Assembly: GCA_021824125.1 (NCBI GenBank)
Contig: JAKALO010000006.1
Span: forward strand, 1 to 45,251
DNA from: Deltaproteobacteria bacterium
GTDB taxonomy: Bacteria; Desulfobacterota; Deferrimicrobia; Deferrimicrobiales; Deferrimicrobiaceae
DNA length: 45,251 bases
Direction: 5' to 3'
A program made the translations under genes and the position numbers. Below, piece by piece: positions 12,207-20,669 of this stretch. Each line of letters opens with the position of its first letter. Within the stretch, counting starts at the first letter, position 1. A model generated the notes under the pieces. That model was not told the origin of the DNA. It saw only the letters and a program-made list of their open reading frames with translations, and did not search any database.

Positions 12207-13034
12207 ATGGAGAAGGGAATTCCGTTTTCGAAGCTCAACGGCAGCGGCAACGATTTCCTGCTGATCGACGACCGGCCGGGGATCATGCGCGGGCTCGACC
12301 TTCCGGGGTTCGTGGGCAAGGTCTGCGACCGCTCCCGGTCCGTCGGCGCCGACGGCGTGATCCTCATCGGGAAGTCGCGTCGCGCCGATTTCCGCTGGCG
12401 GTTCTACAACGCGGACGGGTCCCGCGCCGAAATGTGCGGGAACGGCGGCAGATGCGCCGCGCGGTTCGCCGTCGAGCGTAAGATCGCCCGTTCCCCGCTC
12501 AGCTTCGAAACGGATGCGGGGATCATACGGGCCGAAGTCAGGGGACGCCGTGTCAAGCTGCAGATGACCGCCCCGCGCGGGCTTGCGCTTTCGAAATCGC
12601 TCACGCTGCGCGGGAAGAAAATCGAATATTCATTCCTCGACACCGGGGTCCCGCACGTGGTCCTTTTCGTGCCCGACCTGGACAGGATAGATTTGCAGGG
12701 TACAGGCAGGGGGATCAGGACGCACCGGGCGTTCGCGCCGCGCGGGACGAACGTCAATTTCGTCCAGGTGAAGGACGGCGCAGTGCGGATCCGCACCTAC
12801 GAACGGGGTGTGGAAGGAGAGACGCTCGCCTGCGGGACCGGGGCCGTGGCGGCAGGCATCCTCTCCTTCCTCCATGGCCGGGTCAGCCCGCCGGTCACGG
12901 TGCGGACGCGCGGAGGGGAAACGCTGATAATCCATTTCGATCCGGAAGAAAAAGGGTTCGGGGAGGTATGCCTGGAAGGGGACACCTCCTGGTCCTGCGA
13001 CGGCAAGATTTTCAGGGAAGCGTACCGCTATTAG
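12207..13034 (+). CDS. dapF: Diaminopimelate epimerase
   Basis: FSKLNGSGNDFLLID, NADGSRAEMCGNGGRCAARF, RTYERGVEGETLACGTGAVA. Confidence 0.97.
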   Translation: MEKGIPFSKLNGSGNDFLLIDDRPGIMRGLDLPGFVGKVCDRSRSVGADGVILIGKSRRADFRWRFYNADGSRAEMCGNGGRCAARFAVERKIARSPLSFETDAGIIRAEVRGRRVKLQMTAPRGLALSKSLTLRGKKIEYSFLDTGVPHVVLFVPDLDRIDLQGTGRGIRTHRAFAPRGTNVNFVQVKDGAVRIRTYERGVEGETLACGTGAVAAGILSFLHGRVSPPVTVRTRGGETLIIHFDPEEKGFGEVCLEGDTSWSCDGKIFREAYRY

Positions 13035-13056
13035 CGGCGGAAGGGGGTAGGACACA

Positions 13057-13929
13057 ATGTTTAACGGGGCCATCGTCGCGACGATCACTCCATTTCTGAA
13101 CGGGAAGCTGGACAGGAAAGGGCTCAGGAAACTGGTGGAGTTCCAGATCAGGAACGGCACGGACGGGATCGTCCCGTGCGGGACGACCGGGGAGTCGGCG
13201 ACCCTGTCCTTCGACGAGCACGAGGCCGTCATCGACACCGTCATCGAGGCCGCCGCGGGACGAGTGCCAGTGATCGCGGGGACGGGGTCGAACAACACCA
13301 AGGAGGCGATCACCCTCACCCGGTATGCGAAAAAGGCGGGGGCCGACGCGGCGCTGGTCATCACGCCGTACTACAACAAGCCGACCCAGGAAGGGCTCTT
13401 CCTGCACTTCCGGGCCGTGGCCGAGGCGGTCGACATCCCGATCATCCTCTACAACGTGCCGGGCCGCACGGGGGTGAACATGGCGGCGGAAACGGTCGCC
13501 CGCCTGGCCGAGGTGAAGAACATCGTTGGGGTTAAGGAGGCCTCGGGGAACCTGGCGCAGGTGTGCGACATCATCCGGATGACCCCCAGGAAGTTCTGCC
13601 TGCTCTCCGGCGACGACGGCATCTTCTTTCCGATGATGGCGCTGGGCGCGAAGGGCGTCATTTCCGTTACCTCGAACGTCGCGCCGCGCGCGATGGCGGA
13701 CCTGTACGACGCGTTCGTCCTGGGAGAGCTTTCGAGGGCGCGGGAGATCCACTACCGCCTGTGGCCGCTGTTCCACGTCCTCTTCATCGAGACCAACCCG
13801 ATCCCGGCGAAGACCGGCCTTGCGATGATGAAGATGATCCGGGAAGAGTTCCGCCTCCCGCTTTGCCCGATGTCGGACGCGAACCGGAAGAAGCTTGCCA
13901 AAGTGCTTTCCGACCTGAAGCTGGCGTAG
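13057..13929 (+). CDS. dapA: 4-hydroxy-tetrahydrodipicolinate synthase
   Basis: FNGAIVATITPF, GTTGESATLSFDEH, YYNKPTQEGLFLHF, ILYNVPGRTGVNM, GVKEASGNLAQ. Confidence 0.97.
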   Translation: MFNGAIVATITPFLNGKLDRKGLRKLVEFQIRNGTDGIVPCGTTGESATLSFDEHEAVIDTVIEAAAGRVPVIAGTGSNNTKEAITLTRYAKKAGADAALVITPYYNKPTQEGLFLHFRAVAEAVDIPIILYNVPGRTGVNMAAETVARLAEVKNIVGVKEASGNLAQVCDIIRMTPRKFCLLSGDDGIFFPMMALGAKGVISVTSNVAPRAMADLYDAFVLGELSRAREIHYRLWPLFHVLFIETNPIPAKTGLAMMKMIREEFRLPLCPMSDANRKKLAKVLSDLKLA

Positions 13930-13938
13930 GCGAAAGCC

Positions 13939-14751
13939 ATGGCTCGCGTGGTCGTGTGCGGTGCGATGGGGAGGATGGGGCGGGCCATACTGGGCGCGCT
14001 AAGGGAGCGGCCTCACGGCCTGACGCTCTCCGGGGCGCTCGAGGTCACCGGGCACCCGCTTCTCGGGCAGGACGCCTTCGAGGCTGCCGGTGTCGGGAAG
14101 GCGGGGGTCGCGGTCACCGACGACTTTTCCGGGGCGATCGCCGGGGCGGACGTGGCGATCGATTTCTCCCACGCCGCATCCTCCGTGGAGCACGCGCGGA
14201 ACGCGTCCGCGGCGGGGAAGCCTATCGTCATCGGCAGCACGGGACTTGCGCCCGGGCAGGTCGACCAGGTGAAGGCCGCGGCGAAGGGGATCCCGTGCGT
14301 CCTTTCCCCCAACATGAGCGTCGGCGTGAACCTGATGTTCAAGGTGGCCGCCGACGTGGCGCGCGTCCTCGGGGACGACTATGACGTGGAGATCGTCGAG
14401 GTCCACCACCGGTTCAAGAAGGACTCCCCCTCCGGCACGGCGGTGAAGCTGGCCGACGTGGTGGCCGGGGCGCTCGGCAGGGAGATGAGGGAAGCGGGGG
14501 TCTACGGGCGGAAAGGGATCGTCGGCGAGCGGACGCGGAAAGAGGTCGGGGTGTTCGCGGTGCGCGCGGGCGACGTGGTCGGGGAGCACACGCTGATATT
14601 CGGCGGCCTGGGGGAACGCTTCGAGATCACCCACCGCGCCCACAGCCGTGAGACGTTCGCCCGTGGAGCCGTACGCGCCGCCGCCTGGGTGTTGGGGAAG
14701 CCCAACGGGCTCTACGACATGCAGGACGTCCTGGGATTATCGAAGACGTGA
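13939..14751 (+). CDS. dapB: 4-hydroxy-tetrahydrodipicolinate reductase
   Basis: VVVCGAMGRMGRAI, IVIGSTGLAPGQ, SPNMSVGVNLMF, EIVEVHHRFKKDSPSGTAVKLAD. Confidence 0.96.
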   Translation: MARVVVCGAMGRMGRAILGALRERPHGLTLSGALEVTGHPLLGQDAFEAAGVGKAGVAVTDDFSGAIAGADVAIDFSHAASSVEHARNASAAGKPIVIGSTGLAPGQVDQVKAAAKGIPCVLSPNMSVGVNLMFKVAADVARVLGDDYDVEIVEVHHRFKKDSPSGTAVKLADVVAGALGREMREAGVYGRKGIVGERTRKEVGVFAVRAGDVVGEHTLIFGGLGERFEITHRAHSRETFARGAVRAAAWVLGKPNGLYDMQDVLGLSKT

Positions 14752-15515
14752 AAGTCCTCCGCTTCGTGACGGCGGGGAAGACCGCCTGGGGGGTGCTGGG
14801 CACGGACGCCGGGGAGATCCGGGAGGTGGAGGGCGCGCCGTTCGGGGAAATCCGGTTCACGGGGGACACCCATCGGCTGGCGGATGTGCGGCTCCTTGCG
14901 CCATCCGTCCCGTCCAAGATCGTGGCGGTGGGGCTGAACTACAAGGACCACGCCCGCGAGATGGGAAAAACCATTCCCGACGAACCGCTGATCTTTCTGA
15001 AGGCCCCCTCGGCGCTGAATCACCCCGGCGGGGACGTGGTGTACCCCGGGGCGACCCGGCGGCTTGACCACGAGGCCGAGCTTGCGGTGGTCATGGGTTC
15101 GACGGCCAGGGACGTGAAGGAGCGGGACGCATCGTCGGCGATCTTCGGGTACACCTGCATCAACGACGTCACCGCCCGCGATCTCCAGGTCAAGGACGGG
15201 CTGTACGCCAGGGCGAAAGGGTTCGACACGTTCGCCCCGATCGGCCCCTGGATCGAGACGGAGATCGACCCGTCCGCGCTCCGGGTACGGTGCCTTGTGA
15301 ACGGAGAGGCAAGGCAGGACGGGAACACCCGGGAGATGGGGGCGTCAGTCTTCCGGCTGGTGGAGTTCATCTCGCACATAATGACCCTGTACCCGGGAGA
15401 CGTGATCGCCACCGGGACCCCCCCGGGAGTCGGGCCGGTGAAGGTGGGGGACTCGATGACGGTCGAGATCGAGGGGATCGGTTCACTGACCAACCGGGTC
15501 GTGGCACCGCAATAA
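14748..15515 (+). CDS. Fumarylacetoacetate hydrolase (FAH) family protein
   Basis: KIVAVGLNYKDHAREMG, LIFLKAPSAL, DHEAELAVVMG, GYTCINDVTARDLQ, KGFDTFAPIGPWI, GDVIATGTPPGVGPVKVGD. GTG start overlapping dapB stop. Confidence 0.93.
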   Translation: MKVLRFVTAGKTAWGVLGTDAGEIREVEGAPFGEIRFTGDTHRLADVRLLAPSVPSKIVAVGLNYKDHAREMGKTIPDEPLIFLKAPSALNHPGGDVVYPGATRRLDHEAELAVVMGSTARDVKERDASSAIFGYTCINDVTARDLQVKDGLYARAKGFDTFAPIGPWIETEIDPSALRVRCLVNGEARQDGNTREMGASVFRLVEFISHIMTLYPGDVIATGTPPGVGPVKVGDSMTVEIEGIGSLTNRVVAPQ

Positions 15516-15531
15516 TTTCCAGGGGGAACCC

Positions 15532-16701
15532 ATGGGCCGATTCACGCTTTCCCGCCGGATCCAGGCGCTGCCGCCTTACCTTTTCGCCGAGCTCGACCGC
15601 AAGAAGCAGGAGGTCCGGTCGAAGGGAATGGACATCATCGACCTGGGAGTTGGGGACCCGGACCACCCGACGCCGGATTTCATCGTGGATGCGATGAAGC
15701 GCGAGGCGGAAGTCCCCGCCAACCACCAGTACCCCTCCTACGAGGGGCTGCCGGAGTTCCGGGCCGCCGCCGCGCGGTGGTACAAGGAGCGCTTCGGCGT
15801 GGCGCTCGACCCGGGGAACGAGGTCGTCGCGCTGATCGGGTCCAAGGAGGGGATCGCGCACTTCCCCCTGGCGTTCGTCGATCCCGGGGACGTGGTGCTC
15901 GTTCCCGACCCGGGCTACCCGGTCTACCACATCGCCACGATGTTCTCGGGGGGGAAGTCCCACTTCATGCCCCTGCTTCGTGAAAACGGGTTCCTTCCCC
16001 GGCTGGACCGCATCCCCGGGGGCGTCCTCGCGAAGGCGAAGATCCTTTTCCTCAACTACCCGAACAACCCCACCTCCGCGATCGCGGACCGGAAGTTCTA
16101 CCGGAATGTTCTTGCCTTCGCGGAGGAGCACGATCTCATCGTCGCCCACGACGTGGCGTACACGGAAATCTACTTCGACGGCGTCAAGCCGATGAGCATC
16201 CTCGAGCTTCCAGGGGCGAAGAAGCGATGCATCGAGTTCCACTCGCTCTCCAAGACCTACAACATGACCGGGTGGCGGATCGGCTTCGCGGTGGGCAATA
16301 CCGAACTCGTCGGCGGGTTGGGAAAGGTCAAGACGAACGTGGACAGCGGCGTCTTCCAGGCCGTCCAGGGAGCTGCGATCGCCGCGCTCGGGAGCGGGGA
16401 GAGCGCGACGCGGGAAATCCGGCGCACGTACCAGGAGCGCAGGGATGTGCTTTTACCGGGGCTGCGCGCGCTCGGGCTGGACCCCGTGACTCCCGCGGCG
16501 ACCTTCTACGTGTGGATCCCCGTGCCGGAAGGCTACACATCCGCGTCCTTCTGCACCCACCTGCTTACGAAGGCGGGGATCGTGACGACTCCCGGGAACG
16601 GGTTCGGGAAAAGCGGGGAAGGATATATCCGGATCGCCCTGACCAAGGAGAAGGAGCGGATACGGGAAGCCCTGGACAGGATGAGGCGGATCGGCTTCTG
16701 A
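15532..16701 (+). CDS. dapL: LL-diaminopimelate aminotransferase
   Basis: Class I/II aminotransferase: IIDLGVGDPDHPTP, NHQYPSYEGLPEFR, LFLNYPNNPTSAIAD, HSLSKTYNMTGWRIGFAVGN; sits in a dapF/dapA/dapB/lysA cluster. Confidence 0.88.
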   Translation: MGRFTLSRRIQALPPYLFAELDRKKQEVRSKGMDIIDLGVGDPDHPTPDFIVDAMKREAEVPANHQYPSYEGLPEFRAAAARWYKERFGVALDPGNEVVALIGSKEGIAHFPLAFVDPGDVVLVPDPGYPVYHIATMFSGGKSHFMPLLRENGFLPRLDRIPGGVLAKAKILFLNYPNNPTSAIADRKFYRNVLAFAEEHDLIVAHDVAYTEIYFDGVKPMSILELPGAKKRCIEFHSLSKTYNMTGWRIGFAVGNTELVGGLGKVKTNVDSGVFQAVQGAAIAALGSGESATREIRRTYQERRDVLLPGLRALGLDPVTPAATFYVWIPVPEGYTSASFCTHLLTKAGIVTTPGNGFGKSGEGYIRIALTKEKERIREALDRMRRIGF

Positions 16702-16730
16702 CGCATGCGGGCCCCCTTTCGGCGGACGAG

Positions 16731-17198
16731 GTGATCCTTCTCCTCGGGTGCAACGTCGGGGATTGCCCGAGGCGGCTCCGGGAAGGCCTGGAACATCTTT
16801 CACGGAAGATGGAAGTGGTCCGGGTCTCCCGCACCTATGCGGGGAAAGCATGGGGTAAAGCGGACCAGCCGAGGTTCCTTAATCTGGCGGCGCGCGCGAA
16901 ATGCCTCCTTACGCCCGATGAATTGCTGGCGTTCGCCAAGGATGTGGAGGCAGCCGCCGGGAGGGTGCCGAGGGGCCGGTGGGGGCCGCGCGAGCTGGAC
17001 GTCGATATCGTGCTGATGGGGGAGAAGGTCGTGCGGGAGCCCCACCTGGTCATCCCGCACCCACTCCTCGCGTTCCGCCGGTTCTGCCTGGCGCCGGTTT
17101 CCGAGATCGCCCCCGGGGCCGTCGTTCCCCCCGGGGGAAAAACCATCCGGGATCTCCTGAATGCGTGCGGGGATCCGCTCGAGGTGTATCCGACATGA
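16731..17198 (+). CDS. folK: 2-amino-4-hydroxy-6-hydroxymethyldihydropteridine diphosphokinase
   Basis: LLLGCNVGDCPRRLREGLEHL, QPRFLNLAARA, GRWGPRELDVDIVLMG, HLVIPHPLLAFRRFCLAPVSEI. Start inferred (GTG); could begin slightly upstream. Confidence 0.9.
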   Translation: MILLLGCNVGDCPRRLREGLEHLSRKMEVVRVSRTYAGKAWGKADQPRFLNLAARAKCLLTPDELLAFAKDVEAAAGRVPRGRWGPRELDVDIVLMGEKVVREPHLVIPHPLLAFRRFCLAPVSEIAPGAVVPPGGKTIRDLLNACGDPLEVYPT

Positions 17199-17785
17199 AA
17201 CGAGACGGCAAGAAAACATCCATCTGCCGGAAGCTTGTGGCGATGGCGACGCTGGCGATTCTCCTGGCCGTTCCCGCGGGGTGCCGCAAGAAAGAAGCAC
17301 CGCCGGCGGGGGGGGGGGAGGGAGAGACCATAAACCTCGACGCCCTTTCCCAGATCGAGAACTACAAGGAGATACTTAAGAAGGACCCGAACAACCTGCA
17401 GGCGCTGGTAAACATCGGGAACCTCTACTTCGACACGAGGCAGGACCTCCTCGCGATCGAGCATTACCGGAAGGCGCTGGCTATGGACCCGCGGAACGTG
17501 AACGTGAGGACCGACATGGCGGTCTGTTTCCGCCGGGCCGGCAACCCGGACCGTGCGGTCGAGGAATTGAAAAAGGCGATCTCGATGGACCCGCGGCACG
17601 CACAATCACGGTACAACCTGGGAATAATCCTGATCAACGACAAAAACGACGTCGAGGGCGGAATCCGCGCGTGGGAAGCGCTCCTTGATAACATACCGAA
17701 TTACCCGTACCGCGATTCACTCCGCGGCGAGATCGCCCGGATGCGAGGCGGTCAAGCCCCCGCCGCCCCGCCGAAATTCAAGTGA
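17195..17785 (+). CDS. TPR-repeat lipoprotein
   Basis: Signal peptide with lipobox LAVPAGC at the N-terminus; TPR units NLQALVNIGNLYFDTRQDLLAIEHYRKALAMDPR, NVNVRTDMAVCFRRAGNPDRAVEELKKAISMDPR. Confidence 0.88.
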   Translation: MKRDGKKTSICRKLVAMATLAILLAVPAGCRKKEAPPAGGGEGETINLDALSQIENYKEILKKDPNNLQALVNIGNLYFDTRQDLLAIEHYRKALAMDPRNVNVRTDMAVCFRRAGNPDRAVEELKKAISMDPRHAQSRYNLGIILINDKNDVEGGIRAWEALLDNIPNYPYRDSLRGEIARMRGGQAPAAPPKFK

Positions 17786-17916
17786 AAACCATTTTATTTT
17801 CCTCGGGATAAGGCGGTCAGCAGGGATAATCTCCGCGATTTGTCCTGGCGTTTTCCCTTGTGTTATTAAGAATAAACACCGGATTTCACCTCCGGAAAGG
17901 ACGTTATAATTTTCTG

Positions 17917-17945
17917 TTGACACCCTTTGTCATATGGAATATATG
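17917..17945 (+). promoter_or_regulatory. Sigma70-type promoter with overlapping inverted repeat, upstream of the iclR-family gene
   Basis: TTGACA (17917-17922), 17-nt spacer, TATATG (17940-17945); CATAT-GGAAT-ATATG inverted repeat (17931-17945) overlaps the -10. Confidence 0.55.
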
Positions 17946-17993
17946 TAACATTGTTTTGTTATCCCTCCCTTTAACCTGCACGGAGGATCGAAT

Positions 17994-18773
17994 ATGGTCA
18001 GACGGGATAAGTCGAATTACATAATCCAGTCGGTCGCGCACGCACTCGACGTGCTCGAGGAGTTCCGGGGCGAAATGGACGAGCTGGGCGTGACGGAACT
18101 CAGCAAAAAGTTGAAATTGCATAAAAACAATGTCTTTCGCATACTTGCCACGCTGCAGTCCAGGAACTACATCGAGCAGAACAAGACGAACGACAATTAC
18201 CGGCTCGGGATCAAGTGTCTCGAGCTCGGGCAGACGTTTGTCCAGCAGAGAGGGCTTCTCAAGCAGGCACAGCCGATCCTGCGTGAGCTCGCCGAAAGTT
18301 CCGGTGAGACCAGCTATCTCTCCATCCTGCGGGGGAACGAGGTCGTGTATCTCGATTCCGTGGAAACCACTTCCACGGTGCGGGTCATCTCACGCGTCGG
18401 TCTCCACATGCCGGCCCACGCCACGGCGGCGGGCAAGGCCCTGATCGCGTTCGAGTCGGAAGAGGAGTTGAGGAAGCGTTTTCCCCCAGAGCTTTCGAAA
18501 TTCACGAATCACACCATATTGACGCCGGAAGACATCCTGAAGAACCTGGAGAAGGCCCGGGAGACGGGTTACGCGACGGACCTCGAGGAGTTCGAGGATG
18601 GGTTGCGCTGCATCGCCGCCCCGATCCGCGATTACACAAGGAAAGTCATAGCTGCGATAAGCGTGTCCGGCCCGGCCCACAGGCTCTCCGACGAGAAGAT
18701 CGAACAGTCGATCGGCCCCGAGGTTTCACGCTGCGCCAGGGCGCTGTCCACGCGTCTCGGCTGCCGCGAATAA
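17994..18773 (+). CDS. IclR-family transcriptional regulator
   Basis: N-terminal wHTH (IIQSVAHALDVLEEF...LGVTELSKKLKLHKNNVFRILATLQSRNYIEQN) and IclR effector domain (HMPAHATAAGKALIAF, GYATDLEEFEDGLRCIAAPIRD). Confidence 0.95.
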   Translation: MVRRDKSNYIIQSVAHALDVLEEFRGEMDELGVTELSKKLKLHKNNVFRILATLQSRNYIEQNKTNDNYRLGIKCLELGQTFVQQRGLLKQAQPILRELAESSGETSYLSILRGNEVVYLDSVETTSTVRVISRVGLHMPAHATAAGKALIAFESEEELRKRFPPELSKFTNHTILTPEDILKNLEKARETGYATDLEEFEDGLRCIAAPIRDYTRKVIAAISVSGPAHRLSDEKIEQSIGPEVSRCARALSTRLGCRE

Positions 18774-18835
18774 TTCGAGGCGCCTCCCGGCTCACCCCGC
18801 AACACCCGATTCATCGCACCCGCCTTCCCGGGCTC

Positions 18836-18888
18836 TTGACACGGGCCCGTCCCGGATGGTATTCATATTATGAATGATTGTTCATTCA
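18836..18888 (+). promoter_or_regulatory. Promoter and FadR-type operator of the downstream TetR gene
   Basis: TTGACA at 18836-18841, weak -10 TATTCA at 18860-18865, then dyad TGAATGA-TTGT-TCATTCA at 18871-18888 (perfect 7-bp arms) just upstream of the Shine-Dalgarno (GGGAGGGG) of the gene starting at 18901. Confidence 0.75.
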
Positions 18889-18900
18889 ACGGGAGGGGCG

Positions 18901-19530
18901 ATGGCCAGGCGTGGGCCTCAAGGCGGCGGGGCGGCCAAGCGGGACCGCATTCTTCGTGCTGCGATCAGGATTTTTTCCCAGAAAGGCTACTTCAATTCCA
19001 GGATCTCGGAGATCGCGCGCCTTGCCGGAGTAGCCGACGGGACGATCTACCTCTACTTCAAGAACAAGGACGACCTTCTGATCTCCCTCTTCGAGGAAAA
19101 GATGGGGGAGGTGGTGTCCGATGTCCGCGCGCGCGTCGCAGAGGGAGGAGACGCACTCTCGCGCCTGCGGATCTTCATCGGGAACCACATGGACCTGCTC
19201 GTTCGCGAGGCCGGGCTCATCGAGGTCATCCAGGTGGAACTGCGGCAGAGCAACAAGTTCATGAAGGAGTACGTACCGGTGAAGTTCCTGGAGTACCTGG
19301 ACGTTCTTGGCGGGATCCTGGATGCCGGGAAGCTCGAGGGTATTTTCCGACCCGACCTGAACGTCACCCTGGCGCGCCGGGCCATCTTCGGCGCACTGGA
19401 CGAGATCTCACTTGCCTACGTGCTCTCCAGGAAACGGAAATACGACCCCGCCGAGGCGGCGGACGAGATCTACCGGATTTTCGCCGTGGGACTCCGGGGC
19501 CAGGCCCCGACGATGGGAGGTAAGCCATGA
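18901..19530 (+). CDS. TetR/AcrR-family regulator resembling Bacillus FadR (YsiA)
   Basis: KRDRILRAAIRIFSQKGYFNSRISEIARLAGVADGTIYLYFKNKDDLLISLFEEKMGEV, VELRQSNKFMKEY, ARRAIFGALDEI; ATG at 18901 chosen over the track start at 18874 because of the SD at 18891-18898. Confidence 0.9.
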   Translation: MARRGPQGGGAAKRDRILRAAIRIFSQKGYFNSRISEIARLAGVADGTIYLYFKNKDDLLISLFEEKMGEVVSDVRARVAEGGDALSRLRIFIGNHMDLLVREAGLIEVIQVELRQSNKFMKEYVPVKFLEYLDVLGGILDAGKLEGIFRPDLNVTLARRAIFGALDEISLAYVLSRKRKYDPAEAADEIYRIFAVGLRGQAPTMGGKP

Positions 19531-20669
19531 TAGGGTTCGATCTCACAGAAGAGCAGATCGCGTTGCAGGACATGGCCCACAAGTTCGCGGCGAACGAAAT
19601 CCGCCCGAAGGCCGCCGAGTGCGACCAGACCGGGACATTCCCCATGGAGATATTCCGGAAGGCGTTCGACCTGGGGCTCATGACCGGTTTCATACCGGAG
19701 GCGCTCGGGGGGCTTGGACTCGGATCTCTTGAATCGTGCCTCATCGAGGAGGAACTGGCGTGGGGCTGCGCCGGCATCACCACTTCGATGACCTGCAACG
19801 GCCTGGCGCTGACTCCGATTATCCTCGCCGGGACCGAAGACCAGAAAAAGCAATTCGTCGTCCCCTTCGGGACGGAATTCGGGTTCGCGTCCTTCTGCCT
19901 CACGGAGCCGGGCGCGGGCTCGGACGCCGGCGGGATCGCGACCACGGCCAGGAAGGACGGCGACGTCTACGTAATGAACGGCAGGAAGTGCTTCATCACC
20001 AACGGGACCCATGCCTCCCAGTACACGGTGTTCGCCTCCACGGACCGCTCCAGGGGCCACAAGGGGCTCTCCGCGTTCATTGTCCCCCGGTCCCTCCCGG
20101 GAGTCTCCCCCGGCAAGAAAGAGGACAAGATGGGGCAGCGCGCCTCCGACACTTCCGACGTGCTGTTCGAGGAGGTACGCGTCCCGGCGGCGAACCTCCT
20201 GGGGAAGGAAGGCGAAGGTTTCAAGATCGCCATGAAGACGCTGGATTATGCGAGGCCCTCGGTGGCTTCGATGTCGGTCGGGGTGGCCCGGGCGGCGCTC
20301 GAGCTGGCGATGCAGTACTCCAAGGAGCGCGTGCAGTTCGGCGCGCCGATCGCGATGAACCAGGCGATCCACTTCCTGCTGGCCGACATGGCGATGGACA
20401 TCGAGGCGGCGCGCCTGCTCACCCTCAAGAGCGCCTGGCTGCTCGACCAGGGCAGGCGCTGCACGAAGGAATCCTCGTTCGCCAAGGCGTTCGCGGCGGA
20501 CCTGGCCATGCGCGTCACCACGGACGCGGTCCAGATATTCGGCGGGTACGGATACATGAAGGATTACCCGGTTGAGAAGCTGATGCGGGACGCGAAGCTC
20601 TTGCAGATCTACGAGGGTACCAGCCAGATCCAGCGGCTGGTCATCGCCAAGGAGATCATGATGCGGTAG
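19527..20669 (+). CDS. Acyl-CoA dehydrogenase
   Basis: FDLTEEQIALQDMAHKFAANEI, FCLTEPGAGSDAGGIATTA, VYVMNGRKCFITNG, VQIFGGYGYMKDYPVEKLMRDAKLLQIYEGTSQIQRLVIAKEI. Confidence 0.96.
   Translation: MIGFDLTEEQIALQDMAHKFAANEIRPKAAECDQTGTFPMEIFRKAFDLGLMTGFIPEALGGLGLGSLESCLIEEELAWGCAGITTSMTCNGLALTPIILAGTEDQKKQFVVPFGTEFGFASFCLTEPGAGSDAGGIATTARKDGDVYVMNGRKCFITNGTHASQYTVFASTDRSRGHKGLSAFIVPRSLPGVSPGKKEDKMGQRASDTSDVLFEEVRVPAANLLGKEGEGFKIAMKTLDYARPSVASMSVGVARAALELAMQYSKERVQFGAPIAMNQAIHFLLADMAMDIEAARLLTLKSAWLLDQGRRCTKESSFAKAFAADLAMRVTTDAVQIFGGYGYMKDYPVEKLMRDAKLLQIYEGTSQIQRLVIAKEIMMR

Noticed and set aside
17881-17910. CCGGA-tttcacc-TCCGG hairpin upstream of the iclR promoter as an intrinsic terminator
   Set aside because: The stem is short and is followed by AAAGGACG rather than a T-run; insufficient to call a terminator, and TATAAT at 17905-17910 has no good paired -35.
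18870-19523. 217-aa + ORF (MNDCSFNGRGDG...)
   Set aside because: Frame-shifted shadow of the TetR regulator; its putative start lies in the operator-like dyad.
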